Shown in pieces: positions 55,945 to 64,000 of a stretch of 64,000 bases of DNA. The notes beneath the pieces are model-generated. The model was not told the origin of the DNA. It saw nothing but the letters and a program-made list of their open reading frames with translations, and ran no database searches. Origin of the DNA: Novosphingobium indicum. GTDB taxonomy: Bacteria > Pseudomonadota > Alphaproteobacteria > Sphingomonadales > Sphingomonadaceae. A program made the position numbers and the translations under genes. Where the stretch lies: the NCBI RefSeq assembly GCF_014645195.1, contig NZ_BMLK01000004.1:124001-188000 (forward strand), given 5' to 3'. Each line of letters begins with the position of its first letter. Position 1 is the first letter of the stretch.

Positions 55945-57734
55945 CAGACGTCTCCCTTGCTGTCGCGCCGCGTCACGCGGTCGAGAATGATCGCCAGCAG
56001 CACGATGGCGAAGCCGGCTTCGAAGCCCATGCCCACCTGCACGGTATTGAGCGCGCGCACCACCGGAACGCCGAGCCCGCCGGCGCCGACCAGCGCGGCG
56101 ATGACCACCATCGACAGACTGAGCATGATGCACTGGGTAATGCCCGCCAGGATCGATTCCGCCGCCGAGGGCAGTTCGACCTTGAAGAGAAGCTGCCGCC
56201 TGGTGGCGCCGAAGGCTTCACCAGCCTCGATCAGCGGCCGCGGCACCGATGCGATGCCGAGCTGAGTCAGGCGGATCGGCGCGGGCAGCGAGAAAATGAT
56301 CGTCGAGATCAGCCCCGGAACGACGCCCAGACCAAAGATCACCAGCGTCGGGATCAGATAGACGAAAGTGGGCAGCGTCTGCATGAGGTCGAGTACCGAG
56401 CGCAGGTATTCATAGGCACGTGGCCGATGTCCCGCCCAGATGCCTATAGGCACCCCGATCACAGTCGCGGTCGCCGCCGCGAAGACGACCAGCGCCAGCG
56501 TCTCGATCGTGGCCGCCCAGTACCCCTGGTTGATGATGAAAAGCAGCGCCAGCGGCACGAAGACCGTCAGCCCGACGGAGCGGCGCAGGAACCACGTCAG
56601 CACCGTGGCGAGCGCAACGAAAACCAGCGGCGGGATCGTCTGCATGCCCTTTGTCAGACCCGTCACACCGGTGCTGACCGCGCGTGAAATGATATCGAGA
56701 ATTCCGCCGTTGGCCTTGGTCCACTCGACGATATCGGTCATCCACTGACCGACCGGGATCTTGTGCCGCGTTACGATGCTTCCGGTCGCAGCAGGCGCGA
56801 AGTCGTCGCTCAGGGCCTGCACCGCCGGCGCGCCGTCGATGGTGGTGACGCCGTCCAGCCATGTCTGCAGGCGCTCGGGGTGCTCCGCGAGCCAGTCTTG
56901 CGCCGTGCGTTCGGCATCGCCGTTCGCCATGACCCCGGCCATGAGCGCGTTTTCGTCATCCACGGTAAAGGCGAGGTTTTCGAGCAGCTTCCCCACGTTC
57001 GGGCATTGCTGCAGGTATCCCTTACGCACGGTCGTATAGACTTTGGCACCGCCGAAGTTCGGCCCGAAAACGTCATCTCCGCCGGAGAGATACGCCATGT
57101 TGAAGCGCGTATTCATCGGGTGCGGCTGCCAGCCGAGGAAGACGATCGGGCGCTGTTCCTTCACGGCGCGCTCGACTTGCGCCAGCATGCCCTGTTCGCT
57201 GCTTTCCACCAGCGTGAAATCGCCGAGACCGAACTCGTTCTCGGCGATCATCTTGAGCACGTGGGCATTGCCGTCGTTGCCCGGTTCGATGCCGTAGATC
57301 TTGTGATTGAGGGGCCCCGCGAACTTGGATATGTCCGCGAAGTCGGTCAGCCCCTCGTCGTGGAGATACTTCGGCACGGCGAGGGTATAACGCGCATTGC
57401 CCAGATTGATGCGCACCCGCTCGATCGAGCCGTCATCGAGATAGGGCTTGATCGCGCTGTCCTGCGCCGGGATCCAGTTGCCCAGAAAGACGTCGATATC
57501 CTTTCGTGCCATGCCGTTGAAGGTGACCGGGATCGACAGCACCCGCACTTCGGGATCGTAGCCGAGCCCGCGCAGGACACGCGCGAGCATACCAGTCGTC
57601 GCGGTCACGTCGGTCCAGCCGACATCCGCGAGGTGGACGGTCTTGCAGGATGGCGGATCGCTTGCCGCATGTGCCGGCGCCGCTCCCAGAAACAGGAGCA
57701 ATGCCATCATCAAGTGCTTTGCGATCCGACCCAT
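55944..57734 (-). CDS. Fusion of choline-binding protein and ABC permease (ChoX-ChoW type)
   Basis: A 596-residue protein joining a periplasmic binding domain (signal peptide 1-24, domain to about 310) to a ProW-type permease (about 345-590). The permease has EYLRSVLDLMQTLPTFVYLI and the EAA-like loop EAGEAFGATRRQLLFKVELP. Trp40, Trp87, Tyr116 and Trp202, plus Asp42 and Asn153, keep exactly the spacing of the choline box of Sinorhizobium ChoX (Trp43, Trp90, Tyr119, Trp205, as I recall it). This favours choline over betaine. The order, binding domain first, differs from OpuABC-type proteins with the domain last. Divergent from the bet genes. Confidence 0.88.
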   Translation of the reverse strand: MGRIAKHLMMALLLFLGAAPAHAASDPPSCKTVHLADVGWTDVTATTGMLARVLRGLGYDPEVRVLSIPVTFNGMARKDIDVFLGNWIPAQDSAIKPYLDDGSIERVRINLGNARYTLAVPKYLHDEGLTDFADISKFAGPLNHKIYGIEPGNDGNAHVLKMIAENEFGLGDFTLVESSEQGMLAQVERAVKEQRPIVFLGWQPHPMNTRFNMAYLSGGDDVFGPNFGGAKVYTTVRKGYLQQCPNVGKLLENLAFTVDDENALMAGVMANGDAERTAQDWLAEHPERLQTWLDGVTTIDGAPAVQALSDDFAPAATGSIVTRHKIPVGQWMTDIVEWTKANGGILDIISRAVSTGVTGLTKGMQTIPPLVFVALATVLTWFLRRSVGLTVFVPLALLFIINQGYWAATIETLALVVFAAATATVIGVPIGIWAGHRPRAYEYLRSVLDLMQTLPTFVYLIPTLVIFGLGVVPGLISTIIFSLPAPIRLTQLGIASVPRPLIEAGEAFGATRRQLLFKVELPSAAESILAGITQCIMLSLSMVVIAALVGAGGLGVPVVRALNTVQVGMGFEAGFAIVLLAIILDRVTRRDSKGDV

Positions 57735-57797
57735 GGATTCCCTTTTCCGCGATTTCTGCTGGCGGGCTTGGCACCCCGAGGACTTGGTGAGGGCCCT

Positions 57798-57825
57798 ATT
57801 GAACGAATGATCAATCAGGGTTCAA
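57798..57825. promoter_or_regulatory. Candidate BetI operator, distal
   Basis: TTGAAC (57799-57804) and GTTCAA (57820-57825) are inverted half-sites 15 bases apart; an alternative pairing is ATTGA/TCAAT at 57798-57815. TTGAAC/GTTCAA halves resemble known BetI sites. It sits between the divergent transporter and betIB genes, closer to the transporter. Confidence 0.45.
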
Positions 57826-57885
57826 GGCCTTATTCCTTACCTCTTGCGCAATCATGAGGTTTGGGGCTAGCCGGACGCCATTACG

Positions 57886-57903
57886 ATTGAACAGCGATTC
57901 AAA
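57886..57903. promoter_or_regulatory. Candidate BetI operator, proximal to betIB
   Basis: TTGAA (57887-57891) and TTCAA (57898-57902) are perfect inverted repeats 6 bases apart, ending about 9 bases before the TTG start and overlapping the ribosome-binding sequence AAGGTG. Same half-site as the distal candidate, which makes a shared regulator plausible. Binding here would shut off the gene for the fused repressor itself. Confidence 0.45.
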
Positions 57904-57911
57904 GGTGCGTC

Positions 57912-59942
57912 TTGACCGTAACGTCCGCTACATCGGGCCAGCCGTCAAGGCTTGACGGCCGCGGCCTCCAGCTGATCGAGATGACCATCGACAGCCTTGC
58001 CGAAGCCGGTTTTGCAGGCACAACACTGGCCGGGATCGCCGGGCGCGCGGGCGTTTCCTCCGGGCTCGTCGCGCATTACTTCAAGGACAAGAACGGCCTG
58101 CTGGAAGCCACCTTCCGCGCTCTGGCCTTCCGTCATGCCGAGGCCGTCCGCATGCGCATGCTGAATGCCGAGACGCCGCGCGAGCGGGTGCAGGCGGTGA
58201 TCGACGGCAGCCTCTCGCGCGAGGAAATCGACGCCCGCACCTGCACGGCATGGCTGGCCTTCTGGGGACAGGCATTGCGGCACCCCGCCCTTTGCCGGGT
58301 CCAACGGGCCTATCAGAGCCGGATGATCTCCAACCTCACACATGCACTGCGTGCCTTCCATTCGCGCGAAGAGGCCCGCAAGACGGCAGCCGTGATCGCC
58401 GCGATGATCGACGGTGCGTGGCTACGCGGGGCGCTGTCGAATTGGGCGGAGATCGATCCGGAATCCCTGCGCGAGATGCTGACCCGTGTGGTCGACGACT
58501 CGCTCGCCCGCGGCACCGTCGCCCCGCAAAAAGCGCCTGCGCGTGTGCGTCCGGTAAACCCGGCGACGGGCGAGACCATTGCCGAAATCCCCGTGACGAC
58601 CGCCCCGGAAATCGACCGCATGGTAGAGAAGGCCAAGGCGGGACAGGCCGAATGGGCGGCTCTGAGCGGCACCGAGCGCGGCCGGGTCCTGCGCCGCACC
58701 AGCGACATCCTGCGCGACCGCAACGACGCGCTTGCCGAGATCGAGACGCGCAACACCGGCAAGCCGGTGATGGAAACGAAAGCGGTCGACATCATCTCGG
58801 GCGCGGACTGTCTCGAATACTACGGCGGCGTCGCGGCCACGGTCGCGGGGCAGTTCCTCGACCTCGGCGCGGCGGCCTTCGGCTACACCCGGCGCGAGCC
58901 GCTCGGCATCTGTGCGGGCATCGGCGCGTGGAACTATCCGATGCAGATAGCCTGCTGGAAGGCCGCCCCTGCCCTCGCCTGCGGCAATGCACTGATCTTC
59001 AAGCCCGCCGAGCAGACGCCGATGACCGCCATCGAACTGGAAGCGATCTTCCGCGAGGCCGGCCTTCCCGAAGGCGTGTTCCAGGTGGCGCAAGGCTATG
59101 GCGAGACTGGCCGCGCGCTGATTTCGCATCCGGACATCGCCAAGGTCTCGCTCACCGGCTCGGTCCCCACCGGCAAGCTCGTGATGGGCGAGGCCGCGCG
59201 CGGGCTCAAGCCGACTACACTGGAACTCGGCGGCAAGTCCCCATTGATCGTGTTCGAGGATGCCGATCTCGACAATGCCGTGAGCGGCGCGATGATGGCG
59301 AACTTCTATTCGACCGGGCAGGTCTGCTCGAACGGCACGCGCGTCTTCGTTCAGCGCAGCGTGCTCAAGGCCTTCATGGACAAGCTGACCGCCCGCACTG
59401 CCAAGCTGCGGATCGGCGATCCCTTCGATCCCGAAACGCAGATCGGTCCGCTGGTGAGCGCAACGCAGCGCGATCTGGTGATGGGCCACATCGACCGGGC
59501 GAAGCGCGAAGGCGTGAAGCTGGTCATGGGCGGAAAGCGGCTGACCGGCGGGACCTACGATCACGGCTTCTATGTCGAACCGACGATCTTCCAGGCGGAA
59601 GACGACTGCGCCGCCATCGTCCGCGACGAGGTGTTCGGCCCGGTCATGCTGGTCCTGCCGTTTGACAGCGAGGACGAAGTGATCGCCCGGGCCAATGCCA
59701 CCGAGTTCGGCCTGGCCGCTGGTGTCTTCACCCGCGACCTGATGCGCGCGCATGGCGTGATAGCCGCGCTGCAGGCCGGAACTTGCTGGATCAACGACTA
59801 CAACGTGACCCCCATCGAGCTGCCCTTCGGCGGCTACAAGCAATCCGGTATCGGCCGCGAGAACGGGCTGGCGGCAATCGAGCACTACACCCGGATCAAG
59901 AGCGTCTATGTCGCCAAGGGGGACGTCGATGCGCCCTACTGA
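57912..59942 (+). CDS. BetI-BetB fusion: TetR repressor joined to betaine aldehyde dehydrogenase
   Basis: One open frame of 676 codons. Residues 1-200 are a full TetR-type regulator like BetI (HTH about 38-57, TLAGIAGRAGVSSGLVAHYF; then KNGLLEATFRAL). After a short linker (about 201-212) residues 213-676 form an NAD-dependent aldehyde dehydrogenase with catalytic Asn341 (GAWNYP), Glu438 (TLELGGKSP) and Cys472 (GQVCSNGT). The dehydrogenase lacks the usual first 20 or so residues and has no start codon of its own near the junction. This argues for a real fusion rather than a lost stop. TTG start with AAGGTG upstream. betA follows after 24 bases. Confidence 0.9.
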   Translation: MTVTSATSGQPSRLDGRGLQLIEMTIDSLAEAGFAGTTLAGIAGRAGVSSGLVAHYFKDKNGLLEATFRALAFRHAEAVRMRMLNAETPRERVQAVIDGSLSREEIDARTCTAWLAFWGQALRHPALCRVQRAYQSRMISNLTHALRAFHSREEARKTAAVIAAMIDGAWLRGALSNWAEIDPESLREMLTRVVDDSLARGTVAPQKAPARVRPVNPATGETIAEIPVTTAPEIDRMVEKAKAGQAEWAALSGTERGRVLRRTSDILRDRNDALAEIETRNTGKPVMETKAVDIISGADCLEYYGGVAATVAGQFLDLGAAAFGYTRREPLGICAGIGAWNYPMQIACWKAAPALACGNALIFKPAEQTPMTAIELEAIFREAGLPEGVFQVAQGYGETGRALISHPDIAKVSLTGSVPTGKLVMGEAARGLKPTTLELGGKSPLIVFEDADLDNAVSGAMMANFYSTGQVCSNGTRVFVQRSVLKAFMDKLTARTAKLRIGDPFDPETQIGPLVSATQRDLVMGHIDRAKREGVKLVMGGKRLTGGTYDHGFYVEPTIFQAEDDCAAIVRDEVFGPVMLVLPFDSEDEVIARANATEFGLAAGVFTRDLMRAHGVIAALQAGTCWINDYNVTPIELPFGGYKQSGIGRENGLAAIEHYTRIKSVYVAKGDVDAPY

Positions 59943-59966
59943 CCGCACTGCACGCGGAGACCGGCG

Positions 59967-61625
59967 ATGAGCGCCGCATTCGACTACGTGATCGTGGGCG
60001 CAGGATCCGCAGGCTGCGTACTGGCCGACCGCCTGAGTGCAGATGGAAAGACCAGCGTGCTGGTGCTGGAGTTCGGCGGGTCTGACCGCTCGGTCTTCAT
60101 CCAGATGCCGAGCGCGCTCTCGATCCCGATGAACAGCGCGAAGTACGACTGGCGCTATTATTCCGAGCCCGAAGAGCATCTGGGCGGGCGCCGCATGCAC
60201 ACGCCGCGCGGCAAGGTGCTGGGCGGCTCCTCTTCTATCAACGGCATGGTCTATGTCCGCGGCAATCCGATGGACTTCGAAGGCTGGCAGAAACAGGGCG
60301 CGGCGGGCTGGGACTATGCGCATGTCCTCCCCTACTTCCGCCGGGCCGAAACGCGCGCCGAGGGCGGCGATGCCTATCGCGGCGACGAGGGCCCGCTGCA
60401 TACGCAGTATGGCCGGCTGAAGAACCCGCTCTACTGGGCCTTCGTCGAGGCCGCGCGTCAAGCCGGCTACCCCGTGACCGACGACTACAACGCCGCGCAG
60501 CAGGAAGGCTTCGGCCGGATGGACATGACCGTCCACAAGGGCCGCCGATGGAGCACCGCCAACGCCTATCTCAAGCCGGCGATGAAGCGCCCCAACCTCA
60601 AGGTGGAAACGCACGCGCTGGCCGAGCGCATTCTCTTCGAAGGCCGCCGCGCCGTCGGGGTGCGCTACGACCGGGGCGGCAAGCGGCATGAAGTGCGGGC
60701 ACGCCGCGAAGTGATCGTCGCGAGCGGACCGATCAATTCTCCCGCGCTGCTCAAGCGCTCGGGCCTCGGCCCGGCTGCCGAACTGCAGGCCCACGGGATC
60801 GAGGTACTGCACGACCTGCCCGGCGTGGGCGAGAATCTGCAGGACCACCTCGAGTTCTATCTGCAGATGGAATGCCCGCAGCCGATCACGCTCTATTCGG
60901 CGATGAACCCGCTCGCCAAGGCGCTCATCGGCGCGCGCTGGCTGGCCTTCAGGGACGGGCTCGGCGCCACCAACCACTTCGAGAGCTGCGGCTTCATCCG
61001 CTCGCGCGCCGGAGTGCCCTACCCCGACATCCAGTACCATTTCCTGCCGCTCGCGGTCGCCTACGACGGATCGAGCATGGCCGATCGGCATGGCTATCAG
61101 GCGCATGTCGGCCCCATGCGCTCCAAAAGCCGGGGCAATGTCACCCTGCGCTCGGCCGATCCGCACGAAGCGCCCGCGATCCGCTTCAACTACATGAGCC
61201 ATCCCGACGACTGGGCTGAAATGCGCGCCTGCGTGCGCCTGACCCGCGAGATCTTCGCGCAGGATGCGCTCAAGCCGTACACCGGCAAGGAGATCCAACC
61301 GGGCGCCGATGTCGTGACCGACGAACAGATCGACACCTTCCTCGCGCGGAAGGTGGAGAGTGCCTACCACCCCTCGTGCACCTGCAGGATGGGTGCAAAC
61401 GGCGACCCGATGGCCGTGCTCGACCCCGAACTGCGGGTGCGCGGGCTTGAAGGTCTGCGCGTCGTCGACAGCTCGGCCATGCCCGCCATCACCACCGGCA
61501 ACCTGAACGCGCCGACCATCATGCTCGCCGAGAAAGGTGCCGATCACATTCTGGGACGCGGCATGCTGTCGCCTTCCGACCTGCCGTTCGTCCGCGCGGA
61601 GAACTGGCAGAGCGAACAACGCTGA
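59967..61625 (+). CDS. betA: Choline dehydrogenase (GMC oxidoreductase)
   Basis: FAD enzyme of 552 residues oxidising choline to betaine aldehyde. FAD motif [23 protein letters not shown] signatures [20 protein letters not shown] and [20 protein letters not shown]; catalytic His region [12 protein letters not shown] and [13 protein letters not shown] near the end. GGAGA precedes the ATG. Supplies the substrate of the dehydrogenase half of the preceding fusion. A strong terminator follows. Confidence 0.95.
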   Translation: MSAAFDYVIVGAGSAGCVLADRLSADGKTSVLVLEFGGSDRSVFIQMPSALSIPMNSAKYDWRYYSEPEEHLGGRRMHTPRGKVLGGSSSINGMVYVRGNPMDFEGWQKQGAAGWDYAHVLPYFRRAETRAEGGDAYRGDEGPLHTQYGRLKNPLYWAFVEAARQAGYPVTDDYNAAQQEGFGRMDMTVHKGRRWSTANAYLKPAMKRPNLKVETHALAERILFEGRRAVGVRYDRGGKRHEVRARREVIVASGPINSPALLKRSGLGPAAELQAHGIEVLHDLPGVGENLQDHLEFYLQMECPQPITLYSAMNPLAKALIGARWLAFRDGLGATNHFESCGFIRSRAGVPYPDIQYHFLPLAVAYDGSSMADRHGYQAHVGPMRSKSRGNVTLRSADPHEAPAIRFNYMSHPDDWAEMRACVRLTREIFAQDALKPYTGKEIQPGADVVTDEQIDTFLARKVESAYHPSCTCRMGANGDPMAVLDPELRVRGLEGLRVVDSSAMPAITTGNLNAPTIMLAEKGADHILGRGMLSPSDLPFVRAENWQSEQR

Positions 61626-61685
61626 AGCCCTTGCGGGTCGCCGATGCGCACCCTGTGCGCATCGCCTCAAGGCCACAGCCGCGGG

Positions 61686-61717
61686 CGCCCCGGGCACTTG
61701 TTGCCCGGGGCGTTTTT
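61686..61717 (+). terminator. Rho-independent terminator after betA
   Basis: CGCCCCGGGCA (61686-61696) and TGCCCGGGGCG (61702-61712) form a perfect 11-bp stem with a 5-base loop, followed by five T. It lies about 60 bases after the betA stop and closes the choline locus. Confidence 0.95.
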
Positions 61718-61776
61718 CGTAGCCGATGGACCGCAACTGGCGGTTGTGCGAGGGTAATTGATAATTGGTCGCAAAA

Positions 61777-61808
61777 TGTCGCAAGTGCGAAATGCACGCT
61801 TGCAGACA
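61777..61808. promoter_or_regulatory. Candidate operator before the RND efflux genes
   Basis: TGTCGCAAGTGC at the left and GCACGCTTGCAGACA at the right of this 32-base stretch are inverted with one or two misalignments. It lies 50 bases before the adaptor start, within a locally AT-rich region (AATTGATAATTGG just before it). TetR-type repressors often bind such sites before RND pumps; no acrR-like gene is in view. Confidence 0.35.
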
Positions 61809-61857
61809 GGGCAAAATCTATCAATAGAGCCCGCACGTCTTCAAAAAGGTGTACTAA

Positions 61858-63057
61858 TTGGTTTACCTCTTGCCCCCAAAGCTTCCCCTGGTGAAGCACG
61901 CAAGTCTGACGCTCGGCCTGCTGGCCCTGACGGCTCTTGGCGGTTGCTCGAACGAGCCCCAGGGCGCTGGCGGACGCCCGACGGCAACCGTCGGCTACAT
62001 CGTCGCAACACCCAGCACAGTGCCGCTTCCCGCCACGCTGAGCGGGCGAACGGTAGCCTATGAGACATCGCAGGTACGCCCGCAGGTAACGGGGGTAATC
62101 CGCAAGCGGTACTTTACGCAGGGCAGCTATGTGCGTGCCGGCCAGCCGCTGTTCCAGATCGACCCCAGCCTTTACGAAGCAGCTGTCAATCAGGCCAGGG
62201 CCAACCTCGCCAGCGCCAGGGCCACCGCCGATGCTGCAAGCGCGAAGGCAGAGCGCTTCAAGCCGCTCGCCGAAATGGAAGCCATTGCCAAGCAGGACTA
62301 TACCGACGCTCTGGCCGAGGCCCGTGTCGCCAAGGCCACCGTGCAGCAAATGGCCGCGACGCTCGACACGGCGAAGATCAATCTGCGCTTCACGACCGTG
62401 CCCGCACCGATCAGCGGCCGCATCGGTCGCTCGCTGGCGACCGTAGGCGCGCTGGCGAGCGCGAGCCAGGCTGACCCGCTGGCGCTGATCCAGCGCACCG
62501 ATCCGATCTATGTCGACATGCAGCAGTCCGCTGCCGAGCTGACGTCGCTGCGCCGCAAGCTGGCGGCCGGTGGCGTGAAGCCCGGCGACACGACCGTGCA
62601 CCTCAAGATGGACGACGGCTCGCAATACGAACTGCCCGGCACCGTAGAGTTCTCCGAAGTCACGGTAGACCAAGACACCGGCACGGTGACACTGCGCGCC
62701 CGCTTCCCCAACCCCGACGGACTGCTGCTCCCCGGCATGTTCGTGACCGCGGTGTTCGATCAGGCGACCGATCCCAACGCCATTCTCGTTCCGCCCACGT
62801 CCGTCCAGCGCGACTTCGACGGCAGCGCCTATGTCATGGTCGTCGACAAGGACAACAAAGCGGCGCGCCGCAAGGTCACGGCCGACCGGACCTATGAAGA
62901 CAGTTCCGTCGTCACGGCGGGTCTTAAGAAGGGCGACAAGGTCATCGTACAGGGCCTGAACGGGCTGCGTCAGGGCACCGAGGTGAAGCCGACGCCGGCC
63001 TCGACCCCGCAGAAGATCGCGCCGCCGCAGGCTGCCGGCTCCGGCAAGGGCGCCTGA
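61858..63057 (+). CDS. RND efflux periplasmic adaptor (AcrA/MexA family lipoprotein)
   Basis: Membrane-fusion protein of 399 residues. Lipoprotein signal with lipobox LGGC (near residue 30); lipoyl half-motifs VRPQVTGVIRKRYFTQGSYV and APISGRIGRSLATVG flank an alpha-hairpin rich in Ala/Lys (QARANLASARATADAASAKA). The beta-barrel and membrane-proximal domains follow. TTG start with AAGGTG upstream; a GTG 11 codons later is an alternative with a shorter signal. It feeds the pump encoded 7 bases downstream. Confidence 0.92.
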   Translation: MVYLLPPKLPLVKHASLTLGLLALTALGGCSNEPQGAGGRPTATVGYIVATPSTVPLPATLSGRTVAYETSQVRPQVTGVIRKRYFTQGSYVRAGQPLFQIDPSLYEAAVNQARANLASARATADAASAKAERFKPLAEMEAIAKQDYTDALAEARVAKATVQQMAATLDTAKINLRFTTVPAPISGRIGRSLATVGALASASQADPLALIQRTDPIYVDMQQSAAELTSLRRKLAAGGVKPGDTTVHLKMDDGSQYELPGTVEFSEVTVDQDTGTVTLRARFPNPDGLLLPGMFVTAVFDQATDPNAILVPPTSVQRDFDGSAYVMVVDKDNKAARRKVTADRTYEDSSVVTAGLKKGDKVIVQGLNGLRQGTEVKPTPASTPQKIAPPQAAGSGKGA

Positions 63058-63064
63058 GCCCGGC

Positions 63065-64000
63065 ATGTCGCGTATCTTCATCGATCGGCCCATCTTCGCA
63101 TGGGTCCTTGCCATCGTCGTGATGCTCGCCGGTATCGGTGCGCTCGAGTTCCTGCCGAACGAGCAGTACCCGGACATTGCCCCCACGCAGGTCAATATCC
63201 GCGCGACCTATCCCGGCGCCTCGGCCGAAACGATCGAAAACAGCGTCACCCAGATCATCGAGCAGCAGCTTACCGGCATCGACGGTCTGCTCTACTTCAG
63301 CTCGCAGTCGACCAACCGTGGCCAGGCGACGATCAGCGCGGTCTTCACCAAGGGCACCGATCCGGACATCGCGCAAGTGCAGGTCCAGAACAAGGTGCAG
63401 TCGGCGATCTCGCGCCTGCCGCAGTCGGTGCAGAACCAGGGCGTGCGCGTCACCAAATCGAACCCCGACCAGCTTCTGCTCGTCGCGGTCTACGACGGCA
63501 CGGATACACGATCGAACCAGGACGTTTCGGACTACCTGAGCTCGAACATCCAGGACCCGCTCTCGCGCGTCGAGGGCGTAGGCGAAGTCAACGTGTTCGG
63601 CGCGCCGCACGCGATGCGTATCTGGCTCAACCCGAACAAGCTGGCCGCCGTGGCACTGATGCCGAGCGACGTGATCTCAGCCATTCAGGCCCAGAACACC
63701 GAAGTCGCCGCCGGCGAATTGGGCGGCCTGCCCGCTCCCGGAGACCAGCCGATCAACGCCATCGTCACCGCCGGGTCACGCATGCAGACGGCCGACGAGT
63801 TCCGCAGCATCGTGCTCAAGACCAACTCGGACGGATCGGTGGTGACTGTCGGCGATGTCGCCAGAGTCGAGATCGGCGCCGAGAACTACAGCGCCATCAG
63901 CCGCTTCAATGGCCACCCAGGGGCCGGCGTCTCGGTTTCGCTCTCTCCCGGCGCCGACGCCCTGGCGACGGCCGAGGCGGTCAAGGCCAAGATGGAGGAA
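63065..64000 (+). CDS. RND efflux pump of the HAE1 (AcrB/MexB) family, N-terminal part (3' end outside the window)
   Basis: The frame begins ATG at 63065 and is open to the end of the window (312 codons). MSRIFIDRPIFAWVLAIVVM, FLPNEQYPDIAPTQVNIRAT and YPGASAETIENSVTQIIEQQ are classic for the first helix and porter domain of hydrophobe/amphiphile exporters. Later ALMPSDVISAIQAQN and GDVARVEIGAENY fit the PC1 and PN2 regions. The full protein should be about 1040 residues. An outer-membrane factor gene may follow outside the window. Confidence 0.95.
   Translation, partial: MSRIFIDRPIFAWVLAIVVMLAGIGALEFLPNEQYPDIAPTQVNIRATYPGASAETIENSVTQIIEQQLTGIDGLLYFSSQSTNRGQATISAVFTKGTDPDIAQVQVQNKVQSAISRLPQSVQNQGVRVTKSNPDQLLLVAVYDGTDTRSNQDVSDYLSSNIQDPLSRVEGVGEVNVFGAPHAMRIWLNPNKLAAVALMPSDVISAIQAQNTEVAAGELGGLPAPGDQPINAIVTAGSRMQTADEFRSIVLKTNSDGSVVTVGDVARVEIGAENYSAISRFNGHPGAGVSVSLSPGADALATAEAVKAKMEE

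Noticed and set aside
58422..61814. 1130-codon minus-strand open frame
   Set aside because: It is antisense to the BetI-BetB fusion and betA, has no recognisable domain and the same skewed composition as other antisense shadows.

Overview
The window is GC-rich chromosomal DNA from an alphaproteobacterium, most likely a sphingomonad and tentatively Novosphingobium or a close relative. I base this on gene order (lepB-rnc-era, hisG-hisD-nusB-thiL-hppA, infA-maf-RNase E/G-like-yacG-tRNA-Phe), the short-form HisG, a CtaG cytochrome oxidase assembly factor, a large TonB-dependent receptor, frequent GTG/TTG starts and several palindromic intergenic repeats. Genus is inference; no rRNA is present. 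Both ends cut a gene: a POT peptide transporter on the left and an RND efflux pump on the right.

Layout. Bases 1-14 kb hold an eleven-gene minus-strand operon for propionyl-CoA breakdown: both propionyl-CoA carboxylase subunits, methylmalonyl-CoA epimerase and mutase, a thiolase and a thioesterase. Biotin synthase, O-acetylhomoserine sulfhydrylase, a heme-dependent demethylase-like protein, a secreted esterase and a CsaA-like protein sit among them. A perfect 22-bp palindrome lies just upstream. Bases 14-28 kb are mostly housekeeping (ctaG, glutathione reductase, an S8 lipoprotein protease, pgi, lepB, rnc, era, recR, fmt, truA, a TauE/SafE permease). Bases 28-32.5 kb are accessory: four repeat or MITE-like elements, a small HTH gene with repeats at its 3' end, a lower-GC orphan secreted protein and cobS without cobT. 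Bases 32.4-37.9 kb are a divergent HxlR regulator and eight tightly coupled genes: three glutathione S-transferases, a DUF1428 protein, a double VOC protein, a PhnB-like protein, an SRPBCC protein and a GFA-family protein. This block appears to separate dnaJ/bolA from cobS, which are often neighbours in alphaproteobacteria. Bases 38-54 kb are again mainly core genes.

Bases 54.7-61.7 kb form a choline-to-glycine-betaine locus with two gene fusions. One is a choline-type binding protein fused to its ABC permease. The other is a BetI-type TetR repressor fused in frame to betaine aldehyde dehydrogenase, followed by choline dehydrogenase and a strong terminator. The BetI-BetB fusion, next to a transporter whose binding pocket matches the choline-specific ChoX box, is the most unusual content of the window. 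The HxlR/GST cluster is second.
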